Shown here: positions 8,449 through 19,100 of the stretch, piece by piece
Position numbering within the stretch: position 1 is the first letter of the stretch
How the letters are laid out: the number at the start of each line of letters is the position of its first letter
NCBI RefSeq assembly: GCF_006539925.1
Contig: NZ_BJNY01000006.1
Location: 124,001-188,000 of the forward strand
Direction: 5' to 3'
Source of the DNA: Glutamicibacter uratoxydans
Lineage (GTDB): Bacteria; Actinomycetota; Actinomycetes; Actinomycetales; Micrococcaceae
DNA: 64,000 nucleotides
Translations under genes and position numbers: made by a program
Notes under the pieces: generated by a model
The model's input: only the letters and a program-made list of their open reading frames with translations
Database searches by the model: none
Told to the model about the DNA's origin: nothing

Positions 8449-11400
8449 ATGAGCACTACTGAAAAAGTGGCAAAGAAGGCACGGAAGGCCGCTGTAACTG
8501 TAGCGTCTCACCAACTCGTTACTAAGGGCTTCTCTACCGCGGCGGCTCGACGTTGGGTCCGAAGCCAGATTAGGGATCTTCAGTCTGCAGGTAGCTTCAG
8601 CAATGTTCTGGATACGCGGAAACTCCATGAAACAGGGCACACTACTTCTACCGCGTCAGCTGCTAGTGCTTCATCTGAGCTCATAAGCTATAAAGATTTC
8701 TTATACTTGAGCCCGATTAACCGTAAACGTGCATGGCTTACCAACCTTGTTACCGCCTACCGTTTTGTCGACGGTTTCGAAAAGTACATGCCAACCCCTA
8801 TTTGCACCGTGTTTACCTACCGTGACGTATTCGATATTGTTCGGCTGCATGACTTCCCGGAGAACGCGACCGCAGATGATGACGGACTTCTGGAAGTAAT
8901 TCGTACCTTCGGGCAGATTACGGTCCGTCCTGTGCGCTGGGACCGGGGTCTGGGGCGCCACATTGATTTTGATGGCGAGAATTACCAAATTGATGGTTGG
9001 CCAGCAACCGCAGATGACGTTCTCAATACCCTGCGAAAAATGAGCACTGGCTCACGCTGCGTACTCCTGCCGGGCTTTGACGCACGTGCGTTCACTGGAG
9101 AAGTGCTTGGACTAGGGGACGCTGTTCTACGCCTCTTCATCTCACGCGACGAAGAAGGAACTGTGCGTGTTGTTCAGGGCCAACTTTGTGCTGGAGATCG
9201 CTGGCGTGCCGTCAAGCCAACACCTGAAGAGATTGAAGCATCACAGCAGGATGGAGTCCGTCGAGGGTGGGGCAAGCGCCGCCAGCGGATGTCTCTTGGC
9301 GAGCAGCGTTTCGACGACGTGATTGACGTCGATCTCGAAAGTGGCGAGTTCAAGTTGCCAACCGGAGGAATTTCAACGGTTGCTAGAATCGACGAAATCA
9401 CCAGCTCTCTGGTGGCAGTTCTCTCCAGCGAACGCCATGACTTTACATTCATTTCCGTAGACGTTGTTTTGGGGTCGGAGGAATCTTTCGAGATCCGTGA
9501 CCTGTCAATTGCTCCTCGCTTCCCAATGTCCACCGGATTCAACGAAGAAGCTTCAAAGTTCCTCAGTGGTGTACTAGATACCCGCATCGGACGAAAGCTC
9601 GACAATGGGCAGCGACAGACCGTATCAGCCCAGGCTCTGCGACGGGTTCAACGGCTTTCCCGCAAGTACGACGCGTTCCAGCTTCGTGCTAAAGGCTTCA
9701 CCGGCCGCACAGCTCGTTTGTGGGTTCGTCGCGTGAATGCTATGAAAACTCAGAATAGTGATGCTCTGAGCACTACCGATCAGCAGGCCATCGACTGGGG
9801 ATTTGACCCTATTTACGCTCGTCGATTTGGTATCACTGAGGCAAATCGCAATGAGTTCTTTTCGCTACGCGACTACCTGTATGTACAGCCTTTGAACGGC
9901 AAATACGCTAAGTGGGTTCGAGACCGTGTTTCTGCACGTTCTGTGTTTAAACCGTACATGGATTCTTTCGAAACCCTTCATTACCAAGTGCTGCGCCGTG
10001 ACCGCGAACTTCAAATCATCGCATTGTCGGAAGAAGCCCGGGAATTTGGTTCCGACATTAGCAGCGTTGCTCAGTTCCTGATCGCTCATGGTTCGCTGAC
10101 ATTGTCGTCATCGGCGTGGAGCGGATCTGTCTCAGATCAGGTAACGTTCGAAGGCGGTCAGTTCGTGATGAACGACATTCCTTTTACTTCTGATGAGTTT
10201 GAGAAGTTGTTGACTTTCCGCGTACGCGAGCAGTTCTATGTTCTTGGAGACAAGAAAGTCGATTCCTCGCCACTTGCAGAATTGTCTACTACGGGCGACG
10301 TTGCCATTAGCGTAACGATGCTTAACCCGAACGGTATTGCACCTGAGGTAGCGGAAGCTGCAGTGGTTGCGATTGAAGATGCTGAACATATTGTTGAGTT
10401 CCGCAAAAACGGATATGCACTTGGCCGTTTGGGCAAGATCCGCAGCCGTGCTGCAGCTGCAGTTTCTGACGAACAGCTCATCGAAATGCAGTTGGCCGGT
10501 GAAGATCAGCGCTCAGATGGTGATGACCCGGGTCCTGGCTTCAACGGTGATGATATCTCTGTTGAAGACGATACTCTGGACATCCATGTTGCACGTTTGC
10601 GTTTGGTCTCTCAGATTTCTCCCGAGACTGGACGCATTGAAGCAGCACGTTCAGTGGTACAGGGACGTCTGCGTGTGTACACCAACCATCCTGTCACTGG
10701 AGATCTCATTGCTCGGGAGATCCCGCAGTGGGACGAAGTCGTTGCGCGTCTAAAGGAACTTTGCCTCTTTGCCCCTCAGCTTCGTTTTGTAGAATTCTCA
10801 GTGGTTCTGACTGAGTCCGGCCCAGTCATCAACGGTGTGTCTGCGACGCCTTTATACGGCCAGGAGTATGCGTTTTCTCCGATGACGGTCCGGTTCTTGC
10901 GTCATGAACTCGTTGAGAAAGAAGCAAAGAGCACGCCAACTAAGACTGTGCTCACCAAGTGGCTTCACCAGACAAAGTTGAAGACCCGACGAGAATTTGC
11001 AAACGCTTTGTATCCGAAGGGTCTTGTGCCGTATCAGTCGGTTCGTTGGCTTGGCGATATCCGCCGCGATTTGTTCCAGCGAAACGAAATTCCACTGACA
11101 TCCAAGATTTGGGCCTACAAGAACGGGTTCCTGTCCTACCGAATTCCTCAATATGGAATCACTGAGGAAAACCGCGAGCAGTATATTTCCGACTTTGAGT
11201 ACCGCTGGCTCCGCCATATTAACAAGAAGTACAAGTATTGGCTTGAAGACAAGATCAGCATTAAGTACGTAGCTGCCGAATTCAATGATTGCTTGCCAGC
11301 ATATTATTTCTACACTGCAGCTCACGAGGGCGAGAATACCGTCGTTCCAATGATGGACTGTCCTGAAGACTTTGACGCAAGTTTTGCCTCTGTCATTCGC

Positions 11401-12126
11401 CTGGCAAAGGACAAGAAGGTCCTTGCGTTGAAGCCCGACGAGGGCTCTCACGGTGACGGTTTTTATCGTCTGGAGTGGACTGGCTCAGAGTTCTTACTCA
11501 ACGGCGAGTCTGCAACTGAAGCTGAAGTCTTAGCGATTCTTCAAGATACAAAGAACCAGTACTTGGTGACTGAGTTCATTCAGATGCATCCTGTGCTGGC
11601 TGAAATCTATCCTCATTCAGTCAATACGATCCGTCTCATCGTCTTCAAAAAGGACGGCGTTACTCCTGAGATCGGCAATGCCTATCTACGAATCGGCTCA
11701 CTAAAATCTGGTTACGTGGATAACACTGCGGCAGGTGGGATGCTTGCACAGATCGATCCAGCGACCGGTCGTTTTGGCGATGCGAAGATTCTTGAACATG
11801 GTCGTATCGCAGACTGCCCACGTCACCCAGATACGGATGTAGCAATTGAAGGTGTTATTCCACATTGGGAGTACGCGGTTCAAAAGGTTTTGGACATTGC
11901 AGCGAGCATGCCACAGCTCGAGTACTTGGGATTCGACTTGGCAATCACACCTACTGGCATCATGTTGCCAGAAATTAACCGCTCGCCAGATTTCCCACGC
12001 ATTGATAAGTTGACTCCGGAGACAATCGACTACCTGCTTTACAAGTTGGACAAGAAGAAGCGCATGTTCGGGTACGACATCAATCCGCCGCGCAAGCTGA
12101 TTTCGTTGCCTTCGAGGAAGGGCTAG
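8449..12126 (+). CDS. Giant protein with three tandem sugar-transfer-type ATP-grasp modules
   Basis: A 1225-residue cytoplasmic protein. Three related modules are visible at about 25-380, 395-810 and 830-1225. Repeated anchors are KGFSTAAARRWVRSQI (26-41) and KGFTGRTARLWVRRV (415-429), then SYKDFLYLSPINRKRAW (80-96), SLRDYLYVQPLNGKYAKW (472-489) and SDFEYRWLRHINKKYKYW (914-931). Only module 3 keeps a full ATP-grasp core: LALKPDEGSHGDGF 992-1005, EFIQMHP 1042-1048, NTIRLI from 1059, VDNTAAGG 1090-1097 and LPEINRSPDF from 1173. In modules 1 and 2 the nucleotide loop is replaced (VRPVRWDRGLGRH 159-171; LSSSAWSGS 552-560) and the E-x-N metal motif is lost. Relatives of module 3 are the ATP-grasp proteins encoded in capsule and teichuronopeptide (TupA-type) loci, thought to join amino acids or peptides to polysaccharide. 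The first two modules may bind polymer or acceptor (inference). Confidence 0.8.
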   Translation: MSTTEKVAKKARKAAVTVASHQLVTKGFSTAAARRWVRSQIRDLQSAGSFSNVLDTRKLHETGHTTSTASAASASSELISYKDFLYLSPINRKRAWLTNLVTAYRFVDGFEKYMPTPICTVFTYRDVFDIVRLHDFPENATADDDGLLEVIRTFGQITVRPVRWDRGLGRHIDFDGENYQIDGWPATADDVLNTLRKMSTGSRCVLLPGFDARAFTGEVLGLGDAVLRLFISRDEEGTVRVVQGQLCAGDRWRAVKPTPEEIEASQQDGVRRGWGKRRQRMSLGEQRFDDVIDVDLESGEFKLPTGGISTVARIDEITSSLVAVLSSERHDFTFISVDVVLGSEESFEIRDLSIAPRFPMSTGFNEEASKFLSGVLDTRIGRKLDNGQRQTVSAQALRRVQRLSRKYDAFQLRAKGFTGRTARLWVRRVNAMKTQNSDALSTTDQQAIDWGFDPIYARRFGITEANRNEFFSLRDYLYVQPLNGKYAKWVRDRVSARSVFKPYMDSFETLHYQVLRRDRELQIIALSEEAREFGSDISSVAQFLIAHGSLTLSSSAWSGSVSDQVTFEGGQFVMNDIPFTSDEFEKLLTFRVREQFYVLGDKKVDSSPLAELSTTGDVAISVTMLNPNGIAPEVAEAAVVAIEDAEHIVEFRKNGYALGRLGKIRSRAAAAVSDEQLIEMQLAGEDQRSDGDDPGPGFNGDDISVEDDTLDIHVARLRLVSQISPETGRIEAARSVVQGRLRVYTNHPVTGDLIAREIPQWDEVVARLKELCLFAPQLRFVEFSVVLTESGPVINGVSATPLYGQEYAFSPMTVRFLRHELVEKEAKSTPTKTVLTKWLHQTKLKTRREFANALYPKGLVPYQSVRWLGDIRRDLFQRNEIPLTSKIWAYKNGFLSYRIPQYGITEENREQYISDFEYRWLRHINKKYKYWLEDKISIKYVAAEFNDCLPAYYFYTAAHEGENTVVPMMDCPEDFDASFASVIRLAKDKKVLALKPDEGSHGDGFYRLEWTGSEFLLNGESATEAEVLAILQDTKNQYLVTEFIQMHPVLAEIYPHSVNTIRLIVFKKDGVTPEIGNAYLRIGSLKSGYVDNTAAGGMLAQIDPATGRFGDAKILEHGRIADCPRHPDTDVAIEGVIPHWEYAVQKVLDIAASMPQLEYLGFDLAITPTGIMLPEINRSPDFPRIDKLTPETIDYLLYKLDKKKRMFGYDINPPRKLISLPSRKG

Positions 12127-12129
12127 CTT

Positions 12130-13317
12130 ATGCGTCGATTCATGGCTAGGACAGTCAAAGCCTCGATGGCGGCCGCCTATTGGACGGTGAAGAAGTTTAC
12201 GTCTGTCGACGAGAACAAGATTGTCTTCCTTGGACGTCGAATGGATAGAACGCCCTTGGACTTTCGGCTTCTACTTGAAGAGCTCCAGAAGCAGAATTCT
12301 GAAATTCGGCCTGTAGTCCTGTCCAGGATGTATCGAGGCGGTTGGAAAGAAACCTTAAAGTTTGCCCCTGTATTGATTGAAAGCATCTACCATTTGGCTA
12401 CCGCCAAAGTATGTGTTCTCGATTCTTACTGGCCAGCTGTTTCCGCGCTTACTCATCGTCCAGAATTGGTTGTTTATCAGATCTGGCATTCACTAGGAAA
12501 GATCAAGCAATCGGGTTTGCAGACAGTCGGACGTACTGATGGCCGTGACCATGCGGTAGCCGATGTGCTGCAGATGCATCAAGGTTACGATTATGTTCTT
12601 GCCGGCGCCGAGGTTTGGAACCCAAGATACGTTGAATCATTCGGAGTCCAAGAAAGCCAACTGCTCAACTTTGGGTTGCCTCGTGCTGATTATCTGCTTC
12701 ATGAACGTTTTAGGGTCGCCGATAGAATCAACTCACGCTATCCTGACCTGAGCAAGAAGCCGGTAGTGGTTTACGCACCAACTTTCCGTCGTGGTACCGA
12801 TGCAGATGGTGCGTTGCGTTTGGTTGAAGCACTGGACACTGACCGATTTAACCTTGTAATTAAGATGCATGGCAGCGACACTTTGATTATGCCAGACTCT
12901 GGACACATAGAAGTTCCCGATTTTACTGCGACGGAACTTCTTTCCGTTACTGACTATCTGATTACCGACTATTCTTCGATCGCTCTAGAAGCTGCAATTT
13001 TAGATGTTAATACCATGTATTACGTCTATGACAGAGAAGAGTATTTGCAGAATAATGGCTTGAATATCTCTTTGGACGAGGAGATGCCTGGATGCGTATT
13101 TGAATCGGCAGATGACTTAGTACAGGCACTATACAAGACTTATCCAACTCAAACTCTTCAAAAGTATAAGAAGAAATACATCAGCACCGATCTCGGGCAT
13201 TCAACCTCGGATCTCGCAGAACATATTTTGACTGTAGGTGAACTTTGCTCCCGTTCCTACGAGCAGCACTTAAACAAGGAAAACTCGCTTATCTCTGGAT
13301 CAGTCGTATCCTCCTAG
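12130..13317 (+). CDS. TagF-like CDP-glycerol (polyol-phosphate) transferase
   Basis: A 395-residue protein of the CDP-glycerol glycerophosphotransferase family, GT-B-like fold. Motifs are QIWHSLGKIKQSG (117-129), VYAPTFRR (214-221), IKMHG (244-248) and the signature DYLITDYSSIALEAAI (275-290). Such enzymes transfer glycerol- or ribitol-phosphate from CDP-polyol to a growing wall or capsule polymer at the inner membrane face. The N-terminus is basic, which suits membrane surface association. ATG 12130 follows the upstream stop by three bases, so it is in the same operon as the giant ATP-grasp. The polyol is not predictable. It gives this cluster a teichoic-acid-like character. Confidence 0.88.
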   Translation: MRRFMARTVKASMAAAYWTVKKFTSVDENKIVFLGRRMDRTPLDFRLLLEELQKQNSEIRPVVLSRMYRGGWKETLKFAPVLIESIYHLATAKVCVLDSYWPAVSALTHRPELVVYQIWHSLGKIKQSGLQTVGRTDGRDHAVADVLQMHQGYDYVLAGAEVWNPRYVESFGVQESQLLNFGLPRADYLLHERFRVADRINSRYPDLSKKPVVVYAPTFRRGTDADGALRLVEALDTDRFNLVIKMHGSDTLIMPDSGHIEVPDFTATELLSVTDYLITDYSSIALEAAILDVNTMYYVYDREEYLQNNGLNISLDEEMPGCVFESADDLVQALYKTYPTQTLQKYKKKYISTDLGHSTSDLAEHILTVGELCSRSYEQHLNKENSLISGSVVSS

Positions 13318-14294
13318 CGCCGAATCACTATGGTGTTTCAATCCAGAAGCGCGTTTTTTACGCTATCGCGGGTGGCTATACCTGCGACCAGATAGGCCGT
13401 TATGGTCTAACGTTGAAAAACAAGAACGAGTATTTGTCGGAATTTGACTGGTATCGTTCACGCTCAATCAATGCTCCGTTCGATTCGATGCTTAACAACA
13501 AGATCGCTTGTAACGAAGTTTTGCGCCACCATATTTCCGTGCCGGCCATCGACTTCGTCAAAAATAAGGGCCGCCTTGTTTCACTCACCGACATTTCTAA
13601 GTCAGTGAAGCCTGAAGCAGTTCTGGAGGCATTGCGAGATGCTCAAACATATTTCTTGAAGCCATTGGCAGCCGGTAAAGGCAAAGGTGTTCATCGTCTT
13701 GACTTTGAGGATGGGAAATATGTCCTAGACCGTAAACCGGTTGATGACCAGACTATTCTGAATCTTATCGATACTCTGGATGGTTGGCTGCTTACTCACG
13801 GTGTGCAGCAGCATCCGATTCTTGCTGAAATTTATGCGGAGACAACAAACACGCTGCGGATGATTACTGTTCGTAATCAGGATGGCGATGCGGAGTTATT
13901 GTTTTCAGTGCTCCGTGTAGGTACGGCGAAGACTGTTCCCGTCGATAATGGTAGTCGCGGCGGTTTGGTAGCACATGTCGATCTGGAAACGGGTCTACTG
14001 TCGCAAGCTCGCACACTATGGTCGAACGATGAATTTGACGTGCATCCTGATTCCGGCACGATGATCCAAGGTACGGTGCTGCCAAACTGGGAACAAACTT
14101 GTAAATCAGTACTGGAATTAGCGGATTCGCTCCCATATCTGCAGTTTGTTGCCTGGGATGTGCTGTTGACTGAAGACGGACCTGTAGTGATCGAAGCGAA
14201 TACTTCATCTGGTGTAAACATAATTCAGGTCTGGGGACCGCAGAGAAGTGGAAAGCTTGGCGATTTCTATCGACAACACGGAGTACTTTCGTGA
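13245..14294 (+). CDS. Single-module sugar-transfer-associated ATP-grasp protein
   Basis: A 349-residue ATP-grasp protein homologous to module 3 of the giant protein encoded 5' of it. Core motifs are complete: LKPLAAGKGKGVHRLDF (138-154), HP at 190-191, NTLRMI from 202, VDNGSRGG (233-240), WDVLL near 304 and VIEANTSSG (315-323). It begins at TTG 13245 with AGGTG closely upstream and overlaps the end of the TagF-like gene by 73 bases in another frame; no better start keeps the N-terminal helix that aligns with the giant protein. The likely role is ATP-dependent amide or ester formation on the polymer (inference from family context in capsule loci). Confidence 0.82.
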   Translation: MLPFLRAALKQGKLAYLWISRILLAPNHYGVSIQKRVFYAIAGGYTCDQIGRYGLTLKNKNEYLSEFDWYRSRSINAPFDSMLNNKIACNEVLRHHISVPAIDFVKNKGRLVSLTDISKSVKPEAVLEALRDAQTYFLKPLAAGKGKGVHRLDFEDGKYVLDRKPVDDQTILNLIDTLDGWLLTHGVQQHPILAEIYAETTNTLRMITVRNQDGDAELLFSVLRVGTAKTVPVDNGSRGGLVAHVDLETGLLSQARTLWSNDEFDVHPDSGTMIQGTVLPNWEQTCKSVLELADSLPYLQFVAWDVLLTEDGPVVIEANTSSGVNIIQVWGPQRSGKLGDFYRQHGVLS

Positions 14295-14926
14295 GTCATA
14301 AGCGATATGTAATCATGGCCAATGGCCGGGGGACGCGCTGGGGGAGTCATCTTGGCATTCCAAAGCAATTGATTGAAATTGAAGGCGAAACCCTTTTACG
14401 GCGAATTGTTCGACAAGTATCACAGTTTGATCCCACTGCTGAAGTGGTAATTTCCTCGGGGGACCCACGTCATGAAACCGAAGGTGCTGTGCGGTATGTT
14501 CCGCTACGTAATGAGATTGAGTTAGATCGATTCGTCGAGGAGCTGATAACAAATAATACGTGCTTCCTTTATGGTGACACTTATTATTCGGATGAGGCAA
14601 TCCGGATAATTGTTCGCGCTGCTTCACAGGGCGTCGCTTTTTTTGGCGATGAACGGAGCATCGTCGGGGTTTCTTGTCATGATGAATCTTTATTTAGACA
14701 TCACCTCCAGAACGTACGAGATGCGTTTGCCGCTCGCCAAATTGAAAATTGTATCGGCTGGCAAGTATATCAGTCGTTTGTCGGACGACTCTTTGACGAC
14801 ATTGAAATCGGCGACTATTTCGTTCGCCTCGATGAACGGATGACATGCGGTTTTAATTCGCCTGAAGATTTAAGGAAATTTATAGACGTAATGGGTCGCG
14901 ACTTTGACGTTAGCGCGAGCAATTAA
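14291..14926 (+). CDS. MobA/GT-A-like NTP transferase
   Basis: A 211-residue nucleotidyltransferase-fold protein. The N-terminal signature MANGRGTRWGSHLGIPKQL (9-27) is the nucleotide-binding loop G-x-G-T-R-W...PKQL, and GD at 95-96 is in the position of the usual metal-binding Asp. It is shorter than GalU/RfbA enzymes and close in size to MobA-like or sugar-phosphate/alcohol-phosphate nucleotidyltransferases. GTG 14291 overlaps the previous stop (GTGA), indicating coupling. It may activate the polyol-phosphate or sugar used by the TagF-like transferase (inference). Confidence 0.75.
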   Translation: MSHKRYVIMANGRGTRWGSHLGIPKQLIEIEGETLLRRIVRQVSQFDPTAEVVISSGDPRHETEGAVRYVPLRNEIELDRFVEELITNNTCFLYGDTYYSDEAIRIIVRAASQGVAFFGDERSIVGVSCHDESLFRHHLQNVRDAFAARQIENCIGWQVYQSFVGRLFDDIEIGDYFVRLDERMTCGFNSPEDLRKFIDVMGRDFDVSASN

Positions 14927-14953
14927 ATAATTAGGTTGGAAAGGGTGCCGAAT

Positions 14954-15748
14954 ATGGCGGATCGATCAAAAGATCGCGCAAAAAATATTCTCATTTTATT
15001 CTTAATTATTGTTCTGAGTTTCGGAACGATTGCTACTTTCAGGATTCTTGATGGATACGGCAGTCAACCTGATGCTGAAAAAACACACTACAATCAAGAA
15101 GAATCGAATGATGCGGATAAGCAGCCCACTTACCAGGGATTACTCGCTCCGGAACCCGATTTCTCTTCGCCCAAAAGCTTAGCTATTTCATTGTCATTTC
15201 CACTTTTCGGACTAGGCGATAAACCATATCCAGCTTCGTATACTGGCGGCGGAAATGCGGATCAAGTTTTAGCGAGTAAACAATACTATGAGGCAAAGGC
15301 ACGAGCCCACTCGATCGCTTTGGCTGCCAACAATCTTGTTCCACCTAACAGCACACGTAACTTTGCCGATTGCGGTGCATTTGTTGCGACTGTCATAGTT
15401 AATACAGTTGATCCTAGTTATCCGGGGTTGCTGGTGTACAAGCAACGAGCGTACGTACAGAATCCGAGCAATGGATGGGTCAAAGTAGGGTCTTCCACTA
15501 CTCCAAATAAAAATACTTTGAAGGTTGGCGACGTCTTCATTTCAAGCGCCGAGCAAAGATCTGGCCATACTTGGATATGGCTCGGGCGTGTGGACGGGAT
15601 AGACAACGTCATTGCAGATGCTTCATTCGGTACGGATGAAAGCTCAACGGCGCATTTGCCCGTTTTGCGACGCAACCCAATTGATGGGGCGAGGGAAGAC
15701 GCCAGAGGTCGTGAATACGACATATGGCGATATGTAGGAAAAAAATAG
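14954..15748 (+). CDS. Membrane-anchored NlpC/P60-like cysteine protein
   Basis: 264 residues from ATG 14954, with GGAAAGGG ideally spaced upstream; in-frame TTG 14936 and GTG 14945 are less likely. Residues about 11-30 (NILILFLIIVLSFGTIATF) are a single membrane segment, placing the rest outside the cell. After a Ser/Pro/Glu-rich linker comes a domain with FADCGAFVATVIV (Cys140), LKVGDVFIS and GHTWIWLG (His205), the order of catalytic Cys and His in NlpC/P60 or CHAP-like amidases and peptidases. It would cut peptide bonds in peptidoglycan or in the cluster's own product. It is the last gene of the 8.4-15.7 kb operon. The family assignment is by motif only. Confidence 0.68.
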   Translation: MADRSKDRAKNILILFLIIVLSFGTIATFRILDGYGSQPDAEKTHYNQEESNDADKQPTYQGLLAPEPDFSSPKSLAISLSFPLFGLGDKPYPASYTGGGNADQVLASKQYYEAKARAHSIALAANNLVPPNSTRNFADCGAFVATVIVNTVDPSYPGLLVYKQRAYVQNPSNGWVKVGSSTTPNKNTLKVGDVFISSAEQRSGHTWIWLGRVDGIDNVIADASFGTDESSTAHLPVLRRNPIDGAREDARGREYDIWRYVGKK

Positions 15749-16004
15749 CTATTTCTGTCGAGCGAATGAATTATTCTGAACATTTAACATGTGTGAATAG
15801 TTGCGACTATCGTAGTCTGAAAACGGCTGGCGCCTGGTGGTTGTCATTGGATGAGTCAAGGGCTCCCAACGGAAATATTGGTGGTCCCCATGGGCAATTT
15901 TGGTTGGTTCCTTGAGGACGAAATAGCGGTACCATCTCATACCATCTCACCGGAACAGAAGTACCTTCAATCGCTATTCTGCAGACAAGACAAGAGAATA
16001 GGCA

Positions 16005-16041
16005 GAGCCTCGGAGTAAGTTCAAGTTTTACTCCGAGGCTC
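16005..16041. terminator. Bidirectional terminator between convergent operons
   Basis: A perfect 14-base stem GAGCCTCGGAGTAA (16005-16018) / TTACTCCGAGGCTC (16028-16041) with a nine-base loop, between the plus-strand operon ending at 15748 and the minus-strand gene ending at 16145. The rest of 15749-16144 holds no gene I can support. Confidence 0.85.
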
Positions 16042-16144
16042 ATATATTTACCATTGAATATTTTCGAAGGGCTCTAAGACACTCTAGTCGAAAAGGAAGT
16101 TGGACCCTGGCTCTAAAATGATTTCGATGGCATCATCACGGGTA

Positions 16145-19100
16145 TTATTTCCGAGTTAGTTCACATGAAGTAATCCGGGAATCCAACTTGTTCGGCTTGA
16201 CGGTTGAATAGCTCATGAATGATGCTCCAACCGTTGTGCCACTGAACTCAACTTGGATGAGATCGCGGCTAGCCTTTACACCAGTCAGGGTGACACCCGA
16301 AGTCGTGGCCCATTTCTGAATCACGTTTTCTAGGGAATCATCTTTGAACTGGCCGTGGATGGTCAGGACAAAATCGCCTTGATCAGTGAAAGGTTTCACA
16401 ACCAAATTCGATGATTTTGCAATGTGTTCAACATAGTTCCGCGCTGCAGGGCGCGGTTTTCCAAACATCGGGTACTCGTGAGCTGAAACCCCTGGGGTTG
16501 AGTTGATCTCACAGATATTGACAACCTGCTCAGTAACCGGTAGCCGGTGGTCTTGCATTAGGAAGTCGATTCCGACAAGTTCGATTCCAGGTAGCGCCTT
16601 CTTAGCCTGAACCGCAATCTCTTTAAGAGAATCATGAGTTTCGTCGGTTAGGTCAATGTTGTCACCGCCTGCGCTCAAATTCGCTGCACTACGTAGATAG
16701 ATCTTCTCGCCATGTCCTGGAACGTGAGCTAGTGTCAGACCAGACCAGCGTAAATGATGGATGAGTGCGTCGTCTTTCTTAATCAGACGAGAGGCAAGAT
16801 GAGGATTTTTGGATCGTAGAGCATTTTTAATCTCAATTAGCTCATCGATCGAAGACTTCCCATCACCGATGACATTTGCAGCATCACGACACCAGACACC
16901 CAGAACTTCGTCTCCTGAGACTAGGAATCTGTAGTCTTCACCGGGGACATGTTTTTCTATCAAGAATCCACCGAATTCGTCCGCAGTCTTAACCGCTGCT
17001 TCAAGTTGTTCGTGGTTTTGAATATTAGCAGTCACGGCTCGACCGCCAGAACCACGACGAGGCTTGACCACAACCGGCCATCCGTTGTCATCGGCAAAAC
17101 GTTTGGCAGCGGCGTAGCCCTTCCTAGGCATCGGAAGTCCGAACGCGGTTGGCAAACCGTTTTCCAAGAGTAGAGTCTTGCAAAGAATTTTGTCCGCGCA
17201 GAATTCGAGTCCAACCATCGAGGTCAAGTTACTGGCAACACGTTTAAAACCAATTTCGTTTTGCTTTTCGTCCGCAGCTGTGAAAACTTGCGTGGAATAA
17301 CGCTTGGTCGACAGGCCAAATCCAAGTGCCTGGACTTCCATAAGTGCGCTCTCTAAGGAGTTTTTATCCAGATGCACGAGTGGATTGAAACCAAAGTCAT
17401 TTGCTGTTGCGGCGACCTCGTAGATTTTCTCAGCTCGCTGTACTGCTGGTTTTTGCCAAACAGAAACGGTTTGATCTGAATCCCTAACATGCTTAATGCT
17501 GATAGGTGTGTAATCGTCGCCCAGAACATTCCCGATGCGTTGTGCGTCGGCAATTGCCTCTGATTCAGTAAACCCAAACAGTCCGTCCGCTAGCGCTTCG
17601 CAAGGGACAACAGTTACTGTCGAAGCACGGTCAGCTTGGACAATCCGACAAGGAATGTAACCATTTCCGGCGAGCACAACCTGACCATCGGAATCTCGGG
17701 TTAGTTTGACAAGACCCAAGACTGCATCGTGGGTAATGGGTGCATGTCGTTGGATGTCGGCAAGGAAGTTCCCTGCTGAAAATAGTGTCGGTACTCTCTT
17801 GCCAGTTGCTGATTCTGTATAGTCAAACGGTTGTGGGCAGTGGGAATGCGACCCGAAGATGTAATCAACTCCAGAATTAGCCAACATTTCAGCAAATCCA
17901 AGCTGTCGATCAGCCAATTTAGAGGTGTATTCGACGCCCCAATGTGCGTAAGCAAGGATGAACTCAGCGCCGGCATCCCTAGCGGACTTGATGTCTTTGA
18001 CGATCTGTTCTTCATCGAACAAACTTGCCATGTCTTTCAGGCCCTGAGCGGTGAAGTTGGCCTTTTTCATTCGTTGCCGGATTGGATCCAAATAAGCAAC
18101 GATTGCTATGTGCATACCCTTAATATTGAAGTGAAGCACGCGGGGATCATTACTACCGCTAAAAAGGCCACCATGAATAAGGTTTGTTTGATTTAGCGCA
18201 TCAAGAGTTTCTAGGATTCCCTGGACACCGGTGTCGTACATGTGATTCTGCGCGCTCATAACTGCGTCAAAACCCATTCGCCTCACGGATGCTAAGTATT
18301 CAATCGGCGAGTTCAGATTTGGTCGATCGTCGATGTAAAGCCGTTCTGACATGAATGGCAATTTTGGATTCACCATCGTTTCCAAATTGCCGATAGCCAG
18401 GTCTGATTGCCTAAATATTGGGGCCACATGCTGCAACTGCTCATCAAAATTATACGAAGTTCCGTCAGCAGCTAGACGCTGTTGGCGGAATCCGCACATA
18501 AGATCGCCTGTCAGCGCAAGTGTTACATCATTGTCGTCATTTGTTGGAGCATCCTGATAGTAGATTCCATCCTTGTAGCGGAATCGAGACGCGGGTACTT
18601 GCCCAATACTCGGCTCGTAATCCGATCGCTCAATAGAAGGTGCCGAGGGCCGCACTTCGTAATGCTCTACTACTCGCGCAACGAAGTCGTTGTCCGAAAC
18701 TAACTCGGTGAACTGCGACGCAGTGGGTGCGCCTAGTAACGAAGACACTGATGTCGGCGGGAGTTCGGTCACACGATAACGAAGGTTCTTCTGCTTCGCA
18801 TACTCAATTGCCATCGAGCCAGATTCGCTGATAATGGTTGTTGACTCCGAAATTGCGTCTGCGCCGATTTCCGAAACAGTTTCGGGAATTCGAAGAGCAT
18901 CAAGCGAGAGACACCCCTGGAATGCCCCATCGCCAAGGTCCTGAATTCGGGCATGGAGCCACACCGAGACCAGTGATTCACAATTTCTGAAGAGATTCGC
19001 GGGAATTGACTTGATCTTGAAAGGAACAACAACACGCTTGAGTGCGGTGCATCCTTCGAAAGCCGACTCACCGAGGTGGCTTAAAGACACCGGCAAAGAC

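Noticed and set aside
15724-15940. Short frames after the NlpC/P60-like gene
   Set aside because: They overlap the end of a real gene or the terminator region and lack start signals.
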